In this document: piece after piece, positions 26,407 through 35,736 of the stretch
Position numbering within the stretch: the stretch's first letter is position 1
How the letters are laid out: each line of letters begins with the position of its first letter
NCBI RefSeq assembly: GCF_002153425.1
Contig: NZ_KZ119600.1
Coordinates: 3,872,143 to 3,936,142, forward strand
Direction of reading: 5' to 3'
Length of the DNA stretch: 64,000 bases
Source of the DNA: Litchfieldia alkalitelluris
GTDB lineage: Bacteria > Bacillota > Bacilli > Bacillales > Salisediminibacteriaceae
Program-made: the position numbers and the translations under genes
Notes under the pieces: model-generated
Told to the model about the DNA's origin: nothing
The model's database searches: none
The model's input: only the letters and a program-made list of their open reading frames with translations

Positions 26407-26428
26407 TTACAATTAACAATGAATATAT

Positions 26429-28036
26429 TTATTCTATCTCTTCATACTTAAAATAATCAAAATCCCCATGCAAATTGCGTCCAGTTAAATCTTGTACACA
26501 CATACCAATGAAGGCTCCTGTAAAACCTTGATCTAGGATGTAGCCATTTACAAACTGATCCGCATGTTCATCAGAAATAGTTGTTGCATCTAGTATAGGG
26601 CCTAACTTAATCCAATCAGTGCCATTGCTAGAATAATAAAATTGTAGATCAGCTTCACGAATCTCCGCTTTTAGATAACACCGATCCCAACTGTCTATAG
26701 ATAATCTACCTTCTGATGGCTCATCATATATCCCTTTGGTATTGGAAAGAATGCCAATACATTTTCCTAAATCCTCATCATGGCTCACATGCAAGTAATA
26801 GTAGTTTTTCGTATTATAATAGTATATAAGACCAGCCAACTGCTGAAAGCTATCAGGTTCAAATTCTACAACCGTTTCCACATTAATATTAAATGCTTGC
26901 TGCCTTCGCGCAATTAAGCTCTGCCTATGAAGGGAATTGAGTGATTCTCTTCCATATAACCTTAAAAATCCAGGTCGTTCTGTTAACGATGCCCAGCTAT
27001 CTTCTATAGGAACACGTAAGGAATTAAAGTGAATGTTCAATTCCTTATTTTCGAAGTCATCAAGAGGTGATTCCTTTACAAATGGGTGTTCAGGTAGATT
27101 TGGCGCTTGAACCTTCACTTGTGCATCTCCATGCTTACCACCAACAACCCGAAGCCAGCCTTCCTCAGACCACTCACATTTTTGTATTGCAGTTTCCCTA
27201 CCTAGAATACTCCGCTCAGAAGGGTAGAGGAAACGACTGCATAAATGAGCTAGATACCACTCGCCATTCTGTGTCTCCACCAAGCTACCGTGCCCTGCTT
27301 TTTGCAATGTAAGATGGGCTTTATTTGCTGAAGTGAGCATCGGATTTTCTGGATCCACTTCGTAAGGACCTTCAATGGAGCGTGATCTTGCCATTGTAAC
27401 AGCATGGTTTACCCTCGTCCCACCTTCTGCAGTCATCAAGTAGTACCACCCATTAATTTTATAAATGTGAGGTGCTTCCGTTAAACCTAGTTCAGATCCT
27501 TTGAATATATTTTTTATTGGACCTACTAATTTTTTCTCCGCCTCAGAGTATTCTTGAAGTAAAATACCACCGAAGCGATTCTTCCCCTTTCGATGATCCC
27601 AAACCATATTCACAAACCACTTTTGACCATCATCGTCATGAAATAAAGATGGATCAAATCCACTACTATTAAGGTAGATTGGCTCTGACCATGGCCCTTT
27701 TATATCCGTCGCTGTTACGAGGTAATTATGTGTATCCTTAAAGCCACCAAAGTGACTTTTAACATCTGTGAAAATAAGGTAATACGTTCCATTATCGTAG
27801 CTAAGGCACGGTGCCCAAACACCACCGGAATCAACATTTCCTTTTATATCTAACTGACTCTTCCTTGAAAGTGGGTGCCCGATCAACTTCCAATGAATCA
27901 AATCTCTAGAATGGTGAATCTGTACACCTGGGAACCATTCAAAAGTAGAAGTAGCTATATAATAATCATCTCCAACTCGAATAATTGATGGATCAGGATT
28001 AAAGCCAGGTAAAATGGGGTTAGTAATCTGTGACAT
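26429..28036 (-). CDS. xynB: Glycoside hydrolase family 43 beta-xylosidase (XynB type)
   Basis: Removes xylose from the ends of xylo-oligosaccharides. 535 residues, close to B. subtilis XynB and without a signal peptide, so cytoplasmic and acting on imported sugars. The five-bladed propeller has the catalytic residues in expected places: Asp15 in NPDPS (base), Asp128 in GFDPSLF (pKa modulator) and Glu187 in LTEAPH (acid). The C-terminal ~210 residues are the beta-sandwich domain of this subfamily. Some GH43 enzymes also cut arabinofuranosides. GGAGGG precedes the ATG. The gene appears monocistronic. Confidence 0.92.
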   Translation of the reverse strand: MSQITNPILPGFNPDPSIIRVGDDYYIATSTFEWFPGVQIHHSRDLIHWKLIGHPLSRKSQLDIKGNVDSGGVWAPCLSYDNGTYYLIFTDVKSHFGGFKDTHNYLVTATDIKGPWSEPIYLNSSGFDPSLFHDDDGQKWFVNMVWDHRKGKNRFGGILLQEYSEAEKKLVGPIKNIFKGSELGLTEAPHIYKINGWYYLMTAEGGTRVNHAVTMARSRSIEGPYEVDPENPMLTSANKAHLTLQKAGHGSLVETQNGEWYLAHLCSRFLYPSERSILGRETAIQKCEWSEEGWLRVVGGKHGDAQVKVQAPNLPEHPFVKESPLDDFENKELNIHFNSLRVPIEDSWASLTERPGFLRLYGRESLNSLHRQSLIARRQQAFNINVETVVEFEPDSFQQLAGLIYYYNTKNYYYLHVSHDEDLGKCIGILSNTKGIYDEPSEGRLSIDSWDRCYLKAEIREADLQFYYSSNGTDWIKLGPILDATTISDEHADQFVNGYILDQGFTGAFIGMCVQDLTGRNLHGDFDYFKYEEIE

Positions 28037-28079
28037 GCCATTCCCTCCAATAAAATTATTATTTCTAAATCATGAGCGA

Positions 28080-28150
28080 TTGTCGCGCGCTCTCGTAGCC
28101 TATGTGGCAGCGCGTAGCTTCACCAGCTGCCCGCGCAGCCTACAGCGAAT
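28080..28150. repeat. Possible decayed family C element
   Basis: A GC-rich patch in AT-rich sequence with TTCACCAGCTGCCCGCGCAG, reminiscent of the ACCAGCCGCCCGCGG core of family C, and with internal GCGCGC/GCAGCGCG pairing. The similarity is short. Confidence 0.35.
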
Positions 28151-28197
28151 ATAATTACATTACATCATCATGACTCATTTCCCGTTAGTCATAGTTT

Positions 28198-28238
28198 AAA
28201 AAACGATATCGGCAATCTAGTAAATAAATTGCCGATAG
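28198..28238 (-). terminator. Intrinsic terminator after the VOC gene
   Basis: Perfect 10 bp stem TATCGGCAAT with ATTGCCGATA; CGTTTTTT follows on the minus strand. Confidence 0.82.
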
Positions 28239-28265
28239 CAAAGCGTTTAACGTAAAACGCATATA

Positions 28266-28658
28266 TTAGATTAGATCCTTTTGGTCCACATTAAACTCAA
28301 TTAAGTTATCATCAGGATCAGCACAAAAAATCTGTGCAAAACCACTTTTACTAAATCTTTTCTCTACAATCGAGACACCTTGATCCTGTAAGTATTTCAA
28401 TGTTGCTTCATAATCCTTCACTCGGACCGCAAAATGACCATCCTTACTTTCCACTTGACGATCATATCTTAAGGTCTTTGACTCTGGGTATACAATTAAG
28501 TGGAGCTGTTGCTTTCCTATACTGTACCACGCTCCAGGAAAGTCAAAGTCTGGCCGCTTCATTTCCTCAAAACCAAGGATGTTACTATAAAAATGCTTCG
28601 CTTTATCAAGGTCAGTTACTGACAAACTCACATGATGAAGCTCTTCTATTTTAATCAA
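28266..28658 (-). CDS. VOC superfamily (glyoxalase-like) protein
   Basis: 130 residues, one VOC domain: IEELHHVSLSVTDLDKAKHF at the start, then LHLIVYP, HFAVRVKDY and DPDDNLIEFN, giving metal-site candidates His, His and Glu. Members are lyases, isomerases or dioxygenases; the reaction is not predictable. The TTG at 28658 is chosen as start because a GAGGGG site precedes it and the upstream gene stops 4 bp away; a longer frame from 28742 would overlap that gene. It is the last gene of a three-gene set with two dehydrogenases. Confidence 0.82.
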   Translation of the reverse strand: MIKIEELHHVSLSVTDLDKAKHFYSNILGFEEMKRPDFDFPGAWYSIGKQQLHLIVYPESKTLRYDRQVESKDGHFAVRVKDYEATLKYLQDQGVSIVEKRFSKSGFAQIFCADPDDNLIEFNVDQKDLI

Positions 28659-28662
28659 GTTA

Positions 28663-29754
28663 TCACCCCTCAGATACTGCAGGCTCAACATTAATCGCCA
28701 TATTTTGTGCTTCAATACAAAGCTCAGCAGCACGGAATGCATGCTCTTGTGTCATGGCATTTTCAGTCCCATGCAAGCAATCTAAAATAAATTCTCCGAA
28801 GTAAGGACAACCTACCTTACCTGAGCACTCAAAGTGTTTTTCCCCTTCCTGGTTAACAAGGTAGAGATGATCCCCATTCGGGTCACGGGCAATATCAATG
28901 TACTTGCGTATTTCAATATATCCTTCTGTCCCTAGAATAATAGTACGCCCATCTCCCCAAGTCCCTAGTCCATCTGGGGTAAACCAATCTACACGGAAAT
29001 AGAATGTAGCACCATTATCTGCTACAAGGGTAGCATCACCATAGTCCTCAAATTTCGGGTACTCTTTATAATTGTAATTAGCTACTTTGCTGTGTAAAAC
29101 TTGAGCATCCTTAGCCCCAGCAAAATGAAGGAACTGCTCAATTTGGTGGCTTCCAATGTCACATAAAATTCCACCGTATTGTTCTGGATCAAAGAACCAG
29201 TCAGGTCTGCTCGGTGCATTTGCGCGGTGAGGACCAGTACCAATTACTTGAATTACCCGACCAATTGCACCTTCATCGATCAACTGGCCAGCGAAAATAG
29301 CACTCTCGACATGGAGGCGTTCACTATAGTAGATCCCCCATTTCAACCCAGTTTCTTCAACTTTTTTACGCGCTTCCTTCACTTGGTCAAGGGTGGTAAA
29401 GGCAGGCTTATCAGCGAAAAAATGTTTGCCGTGCTCCAACGCTCGAAGACCTACTTGATAGCGATCCACAGGGATAGAGGCACAGGCTACTAGATTTATA
29501 GTGTCATCTTCATAGATTTCATCTTCAGATGCTGCTACTTTCACTTCTGGAAAAGCTTTTAGAAAGCCCTCAACTTTGCTTGGATCGGGATCATAGACAG
29601 CCACTAGCTCTGCACCAGCCTCCGTTAGACCATTACACATACCATAAATATGCCCATGGTCTAATCCAATTGCAGCAAAACGGAACTCACCAGCTTCTAC
29701 AACTTTATTATCAAAACCCTTTGGGGCATAATTCATTCCGTCATTTCTATTCAT
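28663..29754 (-). CDS. Gfo/Idh/MocA-family oxidoreductase
   Basis: 363 residues. NAD(P)-binding Rossmann fold at the N-terminus (AIGLDHGHIYGMCNGLTEAG), the conserved EHGKHFFADKPAFTT segment (Lys of the family EKP motif, here DKP) near 105, and a C-terminal GFO_IDH_MocA domain with the DIGSHQIEQF motif near 200 (conserved Asp and His). Likely acts on a sugar, inositol or sugar acid. The ATG at 29754 has the better-spaced GGAG site than the GTG at 29760. Its neighbours are a second dehydrogenase upstream (20-odd bp) and a VOC protein downstream. Confidence 0.87.
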   Translation of the reverse strand: MNRNDGMNYAPKGFDNKVVEAGEFRFAAIGLDHGHIYGMCNGLTEAGAELVAVYDPDPSKVEGFLKAFPEVKVAASEDEIYEDDTINLVACASIPVDRYQVGLRALEHGKHFFADKPAFTTLDQVKEARKKVEETGLKWGIYYSERLHVESAIFAGQLIDEGAIGRVIQVIGTGPHRANAPSRPDWFFDPEQYGGILCDIGSHQIEQFLHFAGAKDAQVLHSKVANYNYKEYPKFEDYGDATLVADNGATFYFRVDWFTPDGLGTWGDGRTIILGTEGYIEIRKYIDIARDPNGDHLYLVNQEGEKHFECSGKVGCPYFGEFILDCLHGTENAMTQEHAFRAAELCIEAQNMAINVEPAVSEG

Positions 29755-29780
29755 CGTCACTCACTCCTATTACGTCTATA

Positions 29781-30941
29781 CTATGCGTTATCTTCGTCAC
29801 TACCAGTTGTAATAGTATTATCGGAGAAGTTTGAAATACTATTTTTTTTCTCATAAAAATAGGTTGCATTATTTAATAATCCTTCCCGTGTATAAAACGG
29901 GCTTTCCTCTGTTAAAGGTAGTTTTACCTTTTCACCAAGGCTCGCTGATTGATAGATTGCTGTTATTAATTCCAATGTTTTTCTGCCCTGCATACCATCA
30001 ACCAACAATTCCTTATTCCCTTCAATAGCTTGAAGAAAATCATGAATTTGACCTGTATGCCCTTCAAACTCCACTTCTGGAAGTGCATCGTATGCCGATT
30101 GAATTTCTTTTTCTAAGGAAAGATCTTCTACTGGAAAGCCATTTTCTTGTGCAGATGACGCCTTTAACTTCCAAGGAGCAGACACACGTGCTTTTTTCCC
30201 TTGAAAAATTAATTGTTGCTCTTCCCCATGGTGTACAACAGAACTTGTAATCTGAGCTAAGCTCCCATCCTCATACTTACCAATTGCAATGGAAATGTCC
30301 TCTACCTCTGCATTATCGTGAGACGTGTTACTTGTAATGGCCGTAATTTCAGAAGGCATTCCTTTCATCCATTGAAAAATATCAATGTGGTGTACTGCAT
30401 GATTTAGTGTGCAGCCTCCACCTTCTTTTTCCCAAGTACCTCGCCACCAAAGATCATAATAGCTGTATCCTCGCCACCAAAACGAATCCACCTGGGTATG
30501 TACAATTGGACCCATCAGCTTTGTATCTAATATTTGCTTTAACTTCATCATAGATGTACGGAAGCGATTCTGGGCAATGACTGATAGTAATTTCCCATTT
30601 TTCTTAGCTGCAGCATTCATTGTATCGCACTCTTCTAAGGAGGAGGCCATCGGTTTTTCCACAATGACATGTTTTCCAGCATTAAGGGAATTAATCGTAA
30701 TTTCTGCATGAGTATACGGGGGAGTACAAACAGACACAAAGTCAATATCATTCTGCTCTAAAAGCTTCACGTGGTCATCGAAAACTTGCGCGTTTAAGCC
30801 ATACTTTTCATTGGCCGCCTCTGCTTTTTCTGGGTATATATCACATAGTGCAACAATTTCACAAGTATCTGAAAACTCCTTATATCCGTTAATATGAGAA
30901 GGTGCAATAGCACCAGTTCCAATAATAGCAACCTTTAACAC
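29781..30941 (-). CDS. Gfo/Idh/MocA-family oxidoreductase, first gene of a three-gene operon
   Basis: 386 residues. Rossmann motif LKVAIIGTGAIAPSHINGY, the catalytic-loop motif GKHVIVEKPMASS near 95, and GCTLNHAVHHIDIFQWM near 180 with the conserved His residues. GTG at 30941 has an AAGGGG site 8 bases upstream; the in-frame GTG at 30950 sits directly on that site. The C-terminal ~30 residues are a Ser/Asn/Asp-rich tail. A good cre site lies 29 bp upstream of the start, so the operon is probably glucose-repressed. Substrate unknown. Confidence 0.87.
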   Translation of the reverse strand: MLKVAIIGTGAIAPSHINGYKEFSDTCEIVALCDIYPEKAEAANEKYGLNAQVFDDHVKLLEQNDIDFVSVCTPPYTHAEITINSLNAGKHVIVEKPMASSLEECDTMNAAAKKNGKLLSVIAQNRFRTSMMKLKQILDTKLMGPIVHTQVDSFWWRGYSYYDLWWRGTWEKEGGGCTLNHAVHHIDIFQWMKGMPSEITAITSNTSHDNAEVEDISIAIGKYEDGSLAQITSSVVHHGEEQQLIFQGKKARVSAPWKLKASSAQENGFPVEDLSLEKEIQSAYDALPEVEFEGHTGQIHDFLQAIEGNKELLVDGMQGRKTLELITAIYQSASLGEKVKLPLTEESPFYTREGLLNNATYFYEKKNSISNFSDNTITTGSDEDNA

Positions 30942-30969
30942 TCTAATCACCCCTTGTGAAAAATTAAAT

Positions 30970-30983
30970 AGTTAGCGCTTTCA
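30970..30983 (-). promoter_or_regulatory. cre site upstream of the dehydrogenase operon
   Basis: Minus strand TGAAAGCGCTAACT matches TGNAANCGNWWNCA at all defined bases except the last. Its position directly ahead of the first gene fits repression by CcpA. Confidence 0.7.
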
Positions 30984-31185
30984 ATTTTATTTATTAACTT
31001 TGTACAACCAATTAACTAAGTAGGTAAAGTAAAGAAAGAAGATGTAAGTTTTATACACTCTCTTTCTATACAACGGAAAATAGTATTAAGTATTTAGTTA
31101 TACAAATATTTTTTCTAGGTTAACATACATGGCATCAAATGACACCTCATCTTTTAAGTTTTCTATAAATGGTCATTATTGTTTT

Positions 31186-32214
31186 TTAGAGCCAGACAGG
31201 GACACCATTATTTTCTGAAGATTCATAGATAGCAAGAATTAATTGTAAAGCATTTTTACCATCTTCAAGTCGAACTTTAGGACTTCTATTCATCTTTATC
31301 GCACATACCATGTCCTCAATGACTTTCTCATGTCCATATCCGTAAACTGTCGGAGCGTTTTCATTGTGCTTCCTGTCCAACTCCATCATATATTTTTGTT
31401 CATCTTGATATTCTTTTTCGAAACGCCAAGCTTCCAATCTATTTGTTGCGGAACCTCCAACAATGACAGTTCCATGCTGTCCAACTAGACTCAGTCTACC
31501 TTCCAAATCGTCTGGATAAGAAGCACCTACACCTTCAATCATTCCTATTGCACCTGATTCAAACTCCAGTATAGCTACACCTATGTTTTCCATCTCAATA
31601 TTTAAATTACTAGTCTTCACTTGACCAATTACTTTTTTAACCGGCCCCATCATCCATAGTAGTAAATCTATTGTATGAATAGACTGATTCATTAAGAACC
31701 CGTCCTTCATGTATTTCTTTCCACGCCACAGATCTTGATTATAATAGTCTTGACCACGATACCAACGTACACTTGCCGCTCCATATGATAGTTCTCCAAA
31801 GCGACCATCTTCTAGAGCTCGCCTAGTTAATTCTATAGGTTTATTATATCGGTTTTGAAAAACAACGGTGGCTTTTACGCCAGTTCGTTTTTCCGCTTCC
31901 AACATTCGATTTGCCTCTTCCATTGATAAAGCAATGGGCTTTTCCACAATAATATGTTTCCCCGCCTCCATCGCAGCTATCGCTATTTCCGAGTGCAAAT
32001 GATGTTCCGTACAAATATTCACGACATCTATTTCAGGATCAGCTAAAACATCTCTATAATTATTGTAAACACTTACATTTTCAACTGTGAAGTTAGTCGT
32101 TTTTGTTTCATTTAGATCACAGACCGCCTTCAAAACTGCCCCTTCCGTTTCTCTTATACCTTCCTTATGAAACGGGGCAATGCGACCACACCCGATAATT
32201 GCAAAGTTCAACAT
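31186..32214 (-). CDS. Gfo/Idh/MocA-family oxidoreductase in an operon with GntR
   Basis: 342 residues: MLNFAIIGCGRIAPFHKEGI at the N-terminus, GKHIIVEKPIALS near 90 and GFLMNQSIHTIDLLLWMMG near 170. The ATG at 32214 is preferred over 32229 because GGAG lies 9 bases before it. It is 45 bp downstream of a GntR-family repressor on the same strand, so the regulator probably responds to the substrate or product of this enzyme. About the same size and motif set as the two other dehydrogenases nearby, but clearly diverged from them. Confidence 0.87.
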   Translation of the reverse strand: MLNFAIIGCGRIAPFHKEGIRETEGAVLKAVCDLNETKTTNFTVENVSVYNNYRDVLADPEIDVVNICTEHHLHSEIAIAAMEAGKHIIVEKPIALSMEEANRMLEAEKRTGVKATVVFQNRYNKPIELTRRALEDGRFGELSYGAASVRWYRGQDYYNQDLWRGKKYMKDGFLMNQSIHTIDLLLWMMGPVKKVIGQVKTSNLNIEMENIGVAILEFESGAIGMIEGVGASYPDDLEGRLSLVGQHGTVIVGGSATNRLEAWRFEKEYQDEQKYMMELDRKHNENAPTVYGYGHEKVIEDMVCAIKMNRSPKVRLEDGKNALQLILAIYESSENNGVPVWL

Positions 32215-32259
32215 AGCTGTACACTCCATTTTTATTTTAACACAGACGTAAGTCAGAGA

Positions 32260-32934
32260 TTATTTAAAATAATTAGGGTAACGGGCCTTTAATTCTCCCT
32301 TTTCAAGATTGACTAATTCTAAATGGTTTCCCATCACCTTCTCCGCTCCCTCAGCATCTTTATTCATAATACAATCAAAGATCTGCTTATGGTGTGAAAC
32401 AAGCAGTTCCCAATTTGTATTTGATGCTAGTCGAAGCACGCGCAAACGGTCAAAATGCCCATTCATTTGTCTGATAAAAACCCAGGTTCGTAATTTTTTA
32501 TTTTCTTGGAATAACAATCTGTGAAATTCCTCATCTAACTCAAACAGCCGCTGATTTGTACCTTTCTGTATACACATAGACTGCATCGTCAAGTTTGATT
32601 CCATATCAAAAATGAAGTCGTCTCCAACCCCGTTACATAAATCCTTCACAATTGCCTTTTCTATATTTTCTCGTACAAACCTTGCTTCTTCAACTAAAGT
32701 GAAATCTATCCTTGAAACTACTGTACCAATTTGCGGAAAAATATCTAGTAAGTCCTCATGTCCTAATTGAAGAAACGCTTCTCTCACTGGAGTTCGGCTT
32801 ACATGTAATTTTTCTGCCACTTCTTTTTCTGAGATTTTTTGACCAGGCTTTAAATCCCAATTAACAATCTGGTCTCGAACTGTTTTATATACATAATCTC
32901 TTGTTGATCCTTTTTTACGTAAATTGGCGTTCAT
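32260..32934 (-). CDS. GntR-family transcriptional regulator (FadR/FCD type)
   Basis: 224 residues. N-terminal winged helix with ISEKEVAEKLHVSRTPVREAF near residues 35-55 (the GntR recognition helix) and a C-terminal FCD helical ligand domain whose metal-binding His residues may be those in EFHRLLF and SHHKQIFDCI. It likely represses its own operon (with the dehydrogenase at 31186) and perhaps the neighbouring sugar genes; ligand unknown. ATG 32934 is chosen for its GGGGG site. Confidence 0.88.
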   Translation of the reverse strand: MNANLRKKGSTRDYVYKTVRDQIVNWDLKPGQKISEKEVAEKLHVSRTPVREAFLQLGHEDLLDIFPQIGTVVSRIDFTLVEEARFVRENIEKAIVKDLCNGVGDDFIFDMESNLTMQSMCIQKGTNQRLFELDEEFHRLLFQENKKLRTWVFIRQMNGHFDRLRVLRLASNTNWELLVSHHKQIFDCIMNKDAEGAEKVMGNHLELVNLEKGELKARYPNYFK

Positions 32935-33001
32935 GTTGAACAACCCCCGTCCTAAATATTAAACAACGAGCTATTATCTCTTGCTTCTCTAGTAATCTTT
33001 G

Positions 33002-33048
33002 AAAAAGAAAGGCTATGACAACCTTCACTCTCGGTTTGCCATAGCCCT
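33002..33048 (-). terminator. Intrinsic terminator after binding lipoprotein paralogue 2
   Basis: GGCTATG (33011-33017) pairs with CATAGCC (33040-33046) with inner CAACC/GGTTTG pairing; TTTCTTTTTC follows on the minus strand. Confidence 0.8.
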
Positions 33049-33080
33049 CCCTTTAATACTATTCAGTAAGAAAGGTTATC

Positions 33081-34805
33081 TTACCATTCTCCACGTACAC
33101 GAGATTGTACAACATCTGTGAAGAACTCTTCGTATGCATCAACATCTAAAGATCTGTAAGCATCTACATAAGCTTCCCACTCTGCTTCGAAATCAGCTGG
33201 ATCAGCTAATACGATACGTGGATAGTGACGCTTCGCTAACTCTTCAGATTGCTCTTCAAAGATTTGGATTGGAGAACCTTGCTCGATATTTGCACTCCAT
33301 GCTGGGAACCAAGGGCGATCTTCTGGCTCATCAAACAATGCAGCAAAAGTATCAACTCCATAAGCTCCTAAGAACTCTTGGTCTGCTTCAGAAAGGCCTG
33401 CAAAGAATACTTCACCTTGTCTACGTGGTTCTACAGCATTCCCGTCAGAGAATGTACCATTTAAACGAGGCCAGTACCACTCAAAGTAAGAAGAACCTAG
33501 CTCATCTTTCACTTCTTCTTTAGCGAATTCTACGATTTGCTCATCTGTACGCCAGTAGCGTCCATCATCGCCAACTTCATAGTTTTCACCTTCATAACCC
33601 CACATGACTTTCTTTTGCATTTCTTCTTTAATCATTTCGTTCCAGAATTGTACAATACGCTCTGGGCTTTCAGCTGCTGTAGTAATACCAACACCACGGT
33701 TAGTTGTAAATGCTGGTGGATCTAAATATTGGTCTTTATCTACACCTTCAGCTACGATTGGAATTGGAACAAACTCACGGTCAGGGTCTCCTGCTTCTTC
33801 AAGTGCAGTACGCGCCTGGCCAATTTGCCATCCGTAGTCAAAGAATCCAAGTACACGTCCAGAAGAAAGTTTCGCTAAATACTCATCATAGTTCATAACG
33901 AACATTTCTTGGTCTAAGTGTCCATCTGCATTTAACTCGTTTAATTTCTTTAAGAAGTCATAAGTGTATTGAGAATCTGCATAAACAGTAGCTTCATGAG
34001 TTTCCATGTCAATTTGTACGCCACCATCGTTTGGATATCCAGCTAGGTGGTTAGGAATGTTAGAGAATGCGAAGAATCGCCAGTCGTACGTTAAACCTGT
34101 ATAAGGAATTGTACGCATTCCATCAATTTCAGGATTTTCTTCAGCGTATGCAAGAATTAAGTCAAAGAACTCATCTACAGTTTTAATTTCTGGGTATCCA
34201 GCATCTTTAAGTACTGCACGTTGGATCCACCATGCACCTTGGTCAATACCAGGGTTAGGAATGAATTCCCCAACAGTTGGACCAAATGGTAAGTAGTAAA
34301 TTTGACCATCATCCATTCTGAACATATCTAGATATGGAGCATAAGCTTCAAGTAAGTCTGGTCCATGCTCTTCTAGAAGGTCATCTAAAGGAATAAATGC
34401 TTCAGCGTCTAAAATAATGTCAATTGCACCGTCTGGAGCAATAACGTCTGGGTAGTCACCACTAGCAACCATTACCCCAATTTTTTGGTTCAAGTCACCA
34501 ACAAGGTGCTCCATACGGAAGTTAACTCCAGTTATATCTTCAAGCTCTTTACCGATTCTAGTTTCGTTAGAGTCGATGTCACGACCTGGGCTACCAGCGT
34601 TGAAGTAGTGATATGTGATAGGCGTAGTATCGAATTCTGGAGCTGCCTCCTCTTCATCGCCTTCATCATCACCATCGTCAGTTTCAGTTGCTGGCGGATC
34701 CTCCTGCTCTTCGTCTCCTGAAGTATCTTCATCTGTTGAACAAGCAGCAAAAACTAATAGTAACGATAAAATTAACATTAAAATCCAATTCTTTCTCTTA
34801 AACAT
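33081..34805 (-). CDS. Sugar-type ABC substrate-binding lipoprotein (LplA-like), paralogue 2
   Basis: 574 residues; lipobox FAAC near 21, acidic linker, family-1 binding domain. Close paralogue of the 24122-25852 product along its full length, including identical stretches in the ligand domain and the C-terminal RVRGEW. Differences cluster in the acidic linker and around residues 115-150 and 360-400, so ligand range may differ. No permease partner adjoins. GAGAGGGG precedes the ATG and a cre-like site lies 114 bp upstream. The pair flanks the GH43/dehydrogenase region, suggesting duplication with the region in between. Confidence 0.87.
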   Translation of the reverse strand: MFKRKNWILMLILSLLLVFAACSTDEDTSGDEEQEDPPATETDDGDDEGDEEEAAPEFDTTPITYHYFNAGSPGRDIDSNETRIGKELEDITGVNFRMEHLVGDLNQKIGVMVASGDYPDVIAPDGAIDIILDAEAFIPLDDLLEEHGPDLLEAYAPYLDMFRMDDGQIYYLPFGPTVGEFIPNPGIDQGAWWIQRAVLKDAGYPEIKTVDEFFDLILAYAEENPEIDGMRTIPYTGLTYDWRFFAFSNIPNHLAGYPNDGGVQIDMETHEATVYADSQYTYDFLKKLNELNADGHLDQEMFVMNYDEYLAKLSSGRVLGFFDYGWQIGQARTALEEAGDPDREFVPIPIVAEGVDKDQYLDPPAFTTNRGVGITTAAESPERIVQFWNEMIKEEMQKKVMWGYEGENYEVGDDGRYWRTDEQIVEFAKEEVKDELGSSYFEWYWPRLNGTFSDGNAVEPRRQGEVFFAGLSEADQEFLGAYGVDTFAALFDEPEDRPWFPAWSANIEQGSPIQIFEEQSEELAKRHYPRIVLADPADFEAEWEAYVDAYRSLDVDAYEEFFTDVVQSRVRGEW

Positions 34806-34918
34806 TTGACTGCCCCTCTCATTTTTAATTGCCCTTTTTTTTAGACAAATGAAACAAACGACATTTTAGAATATCTTCTAGTTAGCATCACCCCTTTCAA
34901 GTAATATGCAGTAATACC

Positions 34919-34932
34919 AGGAAGCGCTTTCA
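34919..34932 (-). promoter_or_regulatory. cre-like site (CcpA)
   Basis: Minus strand TGAAAGCGCTTCCT matches the cre consensus except at the last base. It lies 114 bp upstream of the binding-protein gene, the same placement as the site ahead of the paralogue. Confidence 0.6.
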
Positions 34933-35628
34933 TATTTTTTATATCTATATATTCGAAAGACCACCCCAGTAAACTATCAGAACATTCGAACTTGTAATCG
35001 TTTACATACAAGTGCTAAAAATTATCACCCCATATGGATGACTCATTTAACTATAACTCCTTAAAAGTAATTCAATCTTTTAATTTATTACTCTCGTTAT
35101 CTAGTTGTAATCTTTTTGAAATTATACTGTAAAAAACTGCGTATTTAGTACTATAAAAGAGTGTCTATTAATTTGTTTATTAAGTGAACCTTGTCGTTAA
35201 ACCTTTAATTTAACTAGTATGGTAGAAGTATAACCTATTTCAAAAAAAAGCACAATAACTTTTCGAATAAAAGTTTTATATTTTATTTAGTTTGTTGGGT
35301 GTTAACTATATTTAGTTAAACGAAAGGTGTTATTTTGAAGTGCTTTATTGTAAATATTCCCAATGCTAAGTGATAATGTAATGTATAACACATACTAATC
35401 ACGTTGTTATTTTTTATTTGTGTTATACTCTAATGAGCGGAAATAATATAAATTGGTGTCTTTTAATTGAATAGTCAGCTTATTTGTAAATCAACATGAC
35501 AGCTTCGTTAGTACACAAATTTGTAATAAATTTTTAAAAAAGTGTACTATAACCGCTTGGTTGTTTAGAAACTTCGAAAAATAGGTAATAGAAACCGAGA
35601 CTGTAAACCAAACTACCTTAGTACCTTT

Positions 35629-35672
35629 AAAAAAAAAGAACTACGGATCCTCTCTTACGAGACCATAGTTCA
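35629..35672 (-). terminator. Intrinsic terminator after the PAS-GGDEF-EAL gene
   Basis: GAACTACGG pairs with CCATAGTTC (one mismatch) with inner CTC/GAG pairing; nine T follow on the minus strand. Confidence 0.85.
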
Positions 35673-35736
35673 AAATAAAATAGTTAGTTGTTAAATTCAT
35701 ATTTAAAACAAATACTCCAATGGAACGATCAGTAAA

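Larger units (their letters stand above)
25853..26428. other. Regulatory gap upstream of the binding lipoprotein
   Basis: AT-rich with no gene. It holds the cre-like site at 25957-25970, a block TCACCCCTTTCAA at 25938-25950 that recurs upstream of the paralogue (34889-34901), an inverted repeat at 26304-26332 and the GH43 terminator. Confidence 0.55.
34806..35736. other. Long AT-rich regulatory gap
   Basis: 930 bp without a credible gene. It contains the cre-like site at 34919-34932, an ACTTGTA/TACAAGT inverted pair at 34990-35013, a segment AACTAGTATGGTAGAAGTA near 35212 that resembles the inverted repeat at 26304-26332, and the terminator at 35629-35672. Much of the middle shows no structure that I can name. 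Confidence 0.5.
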
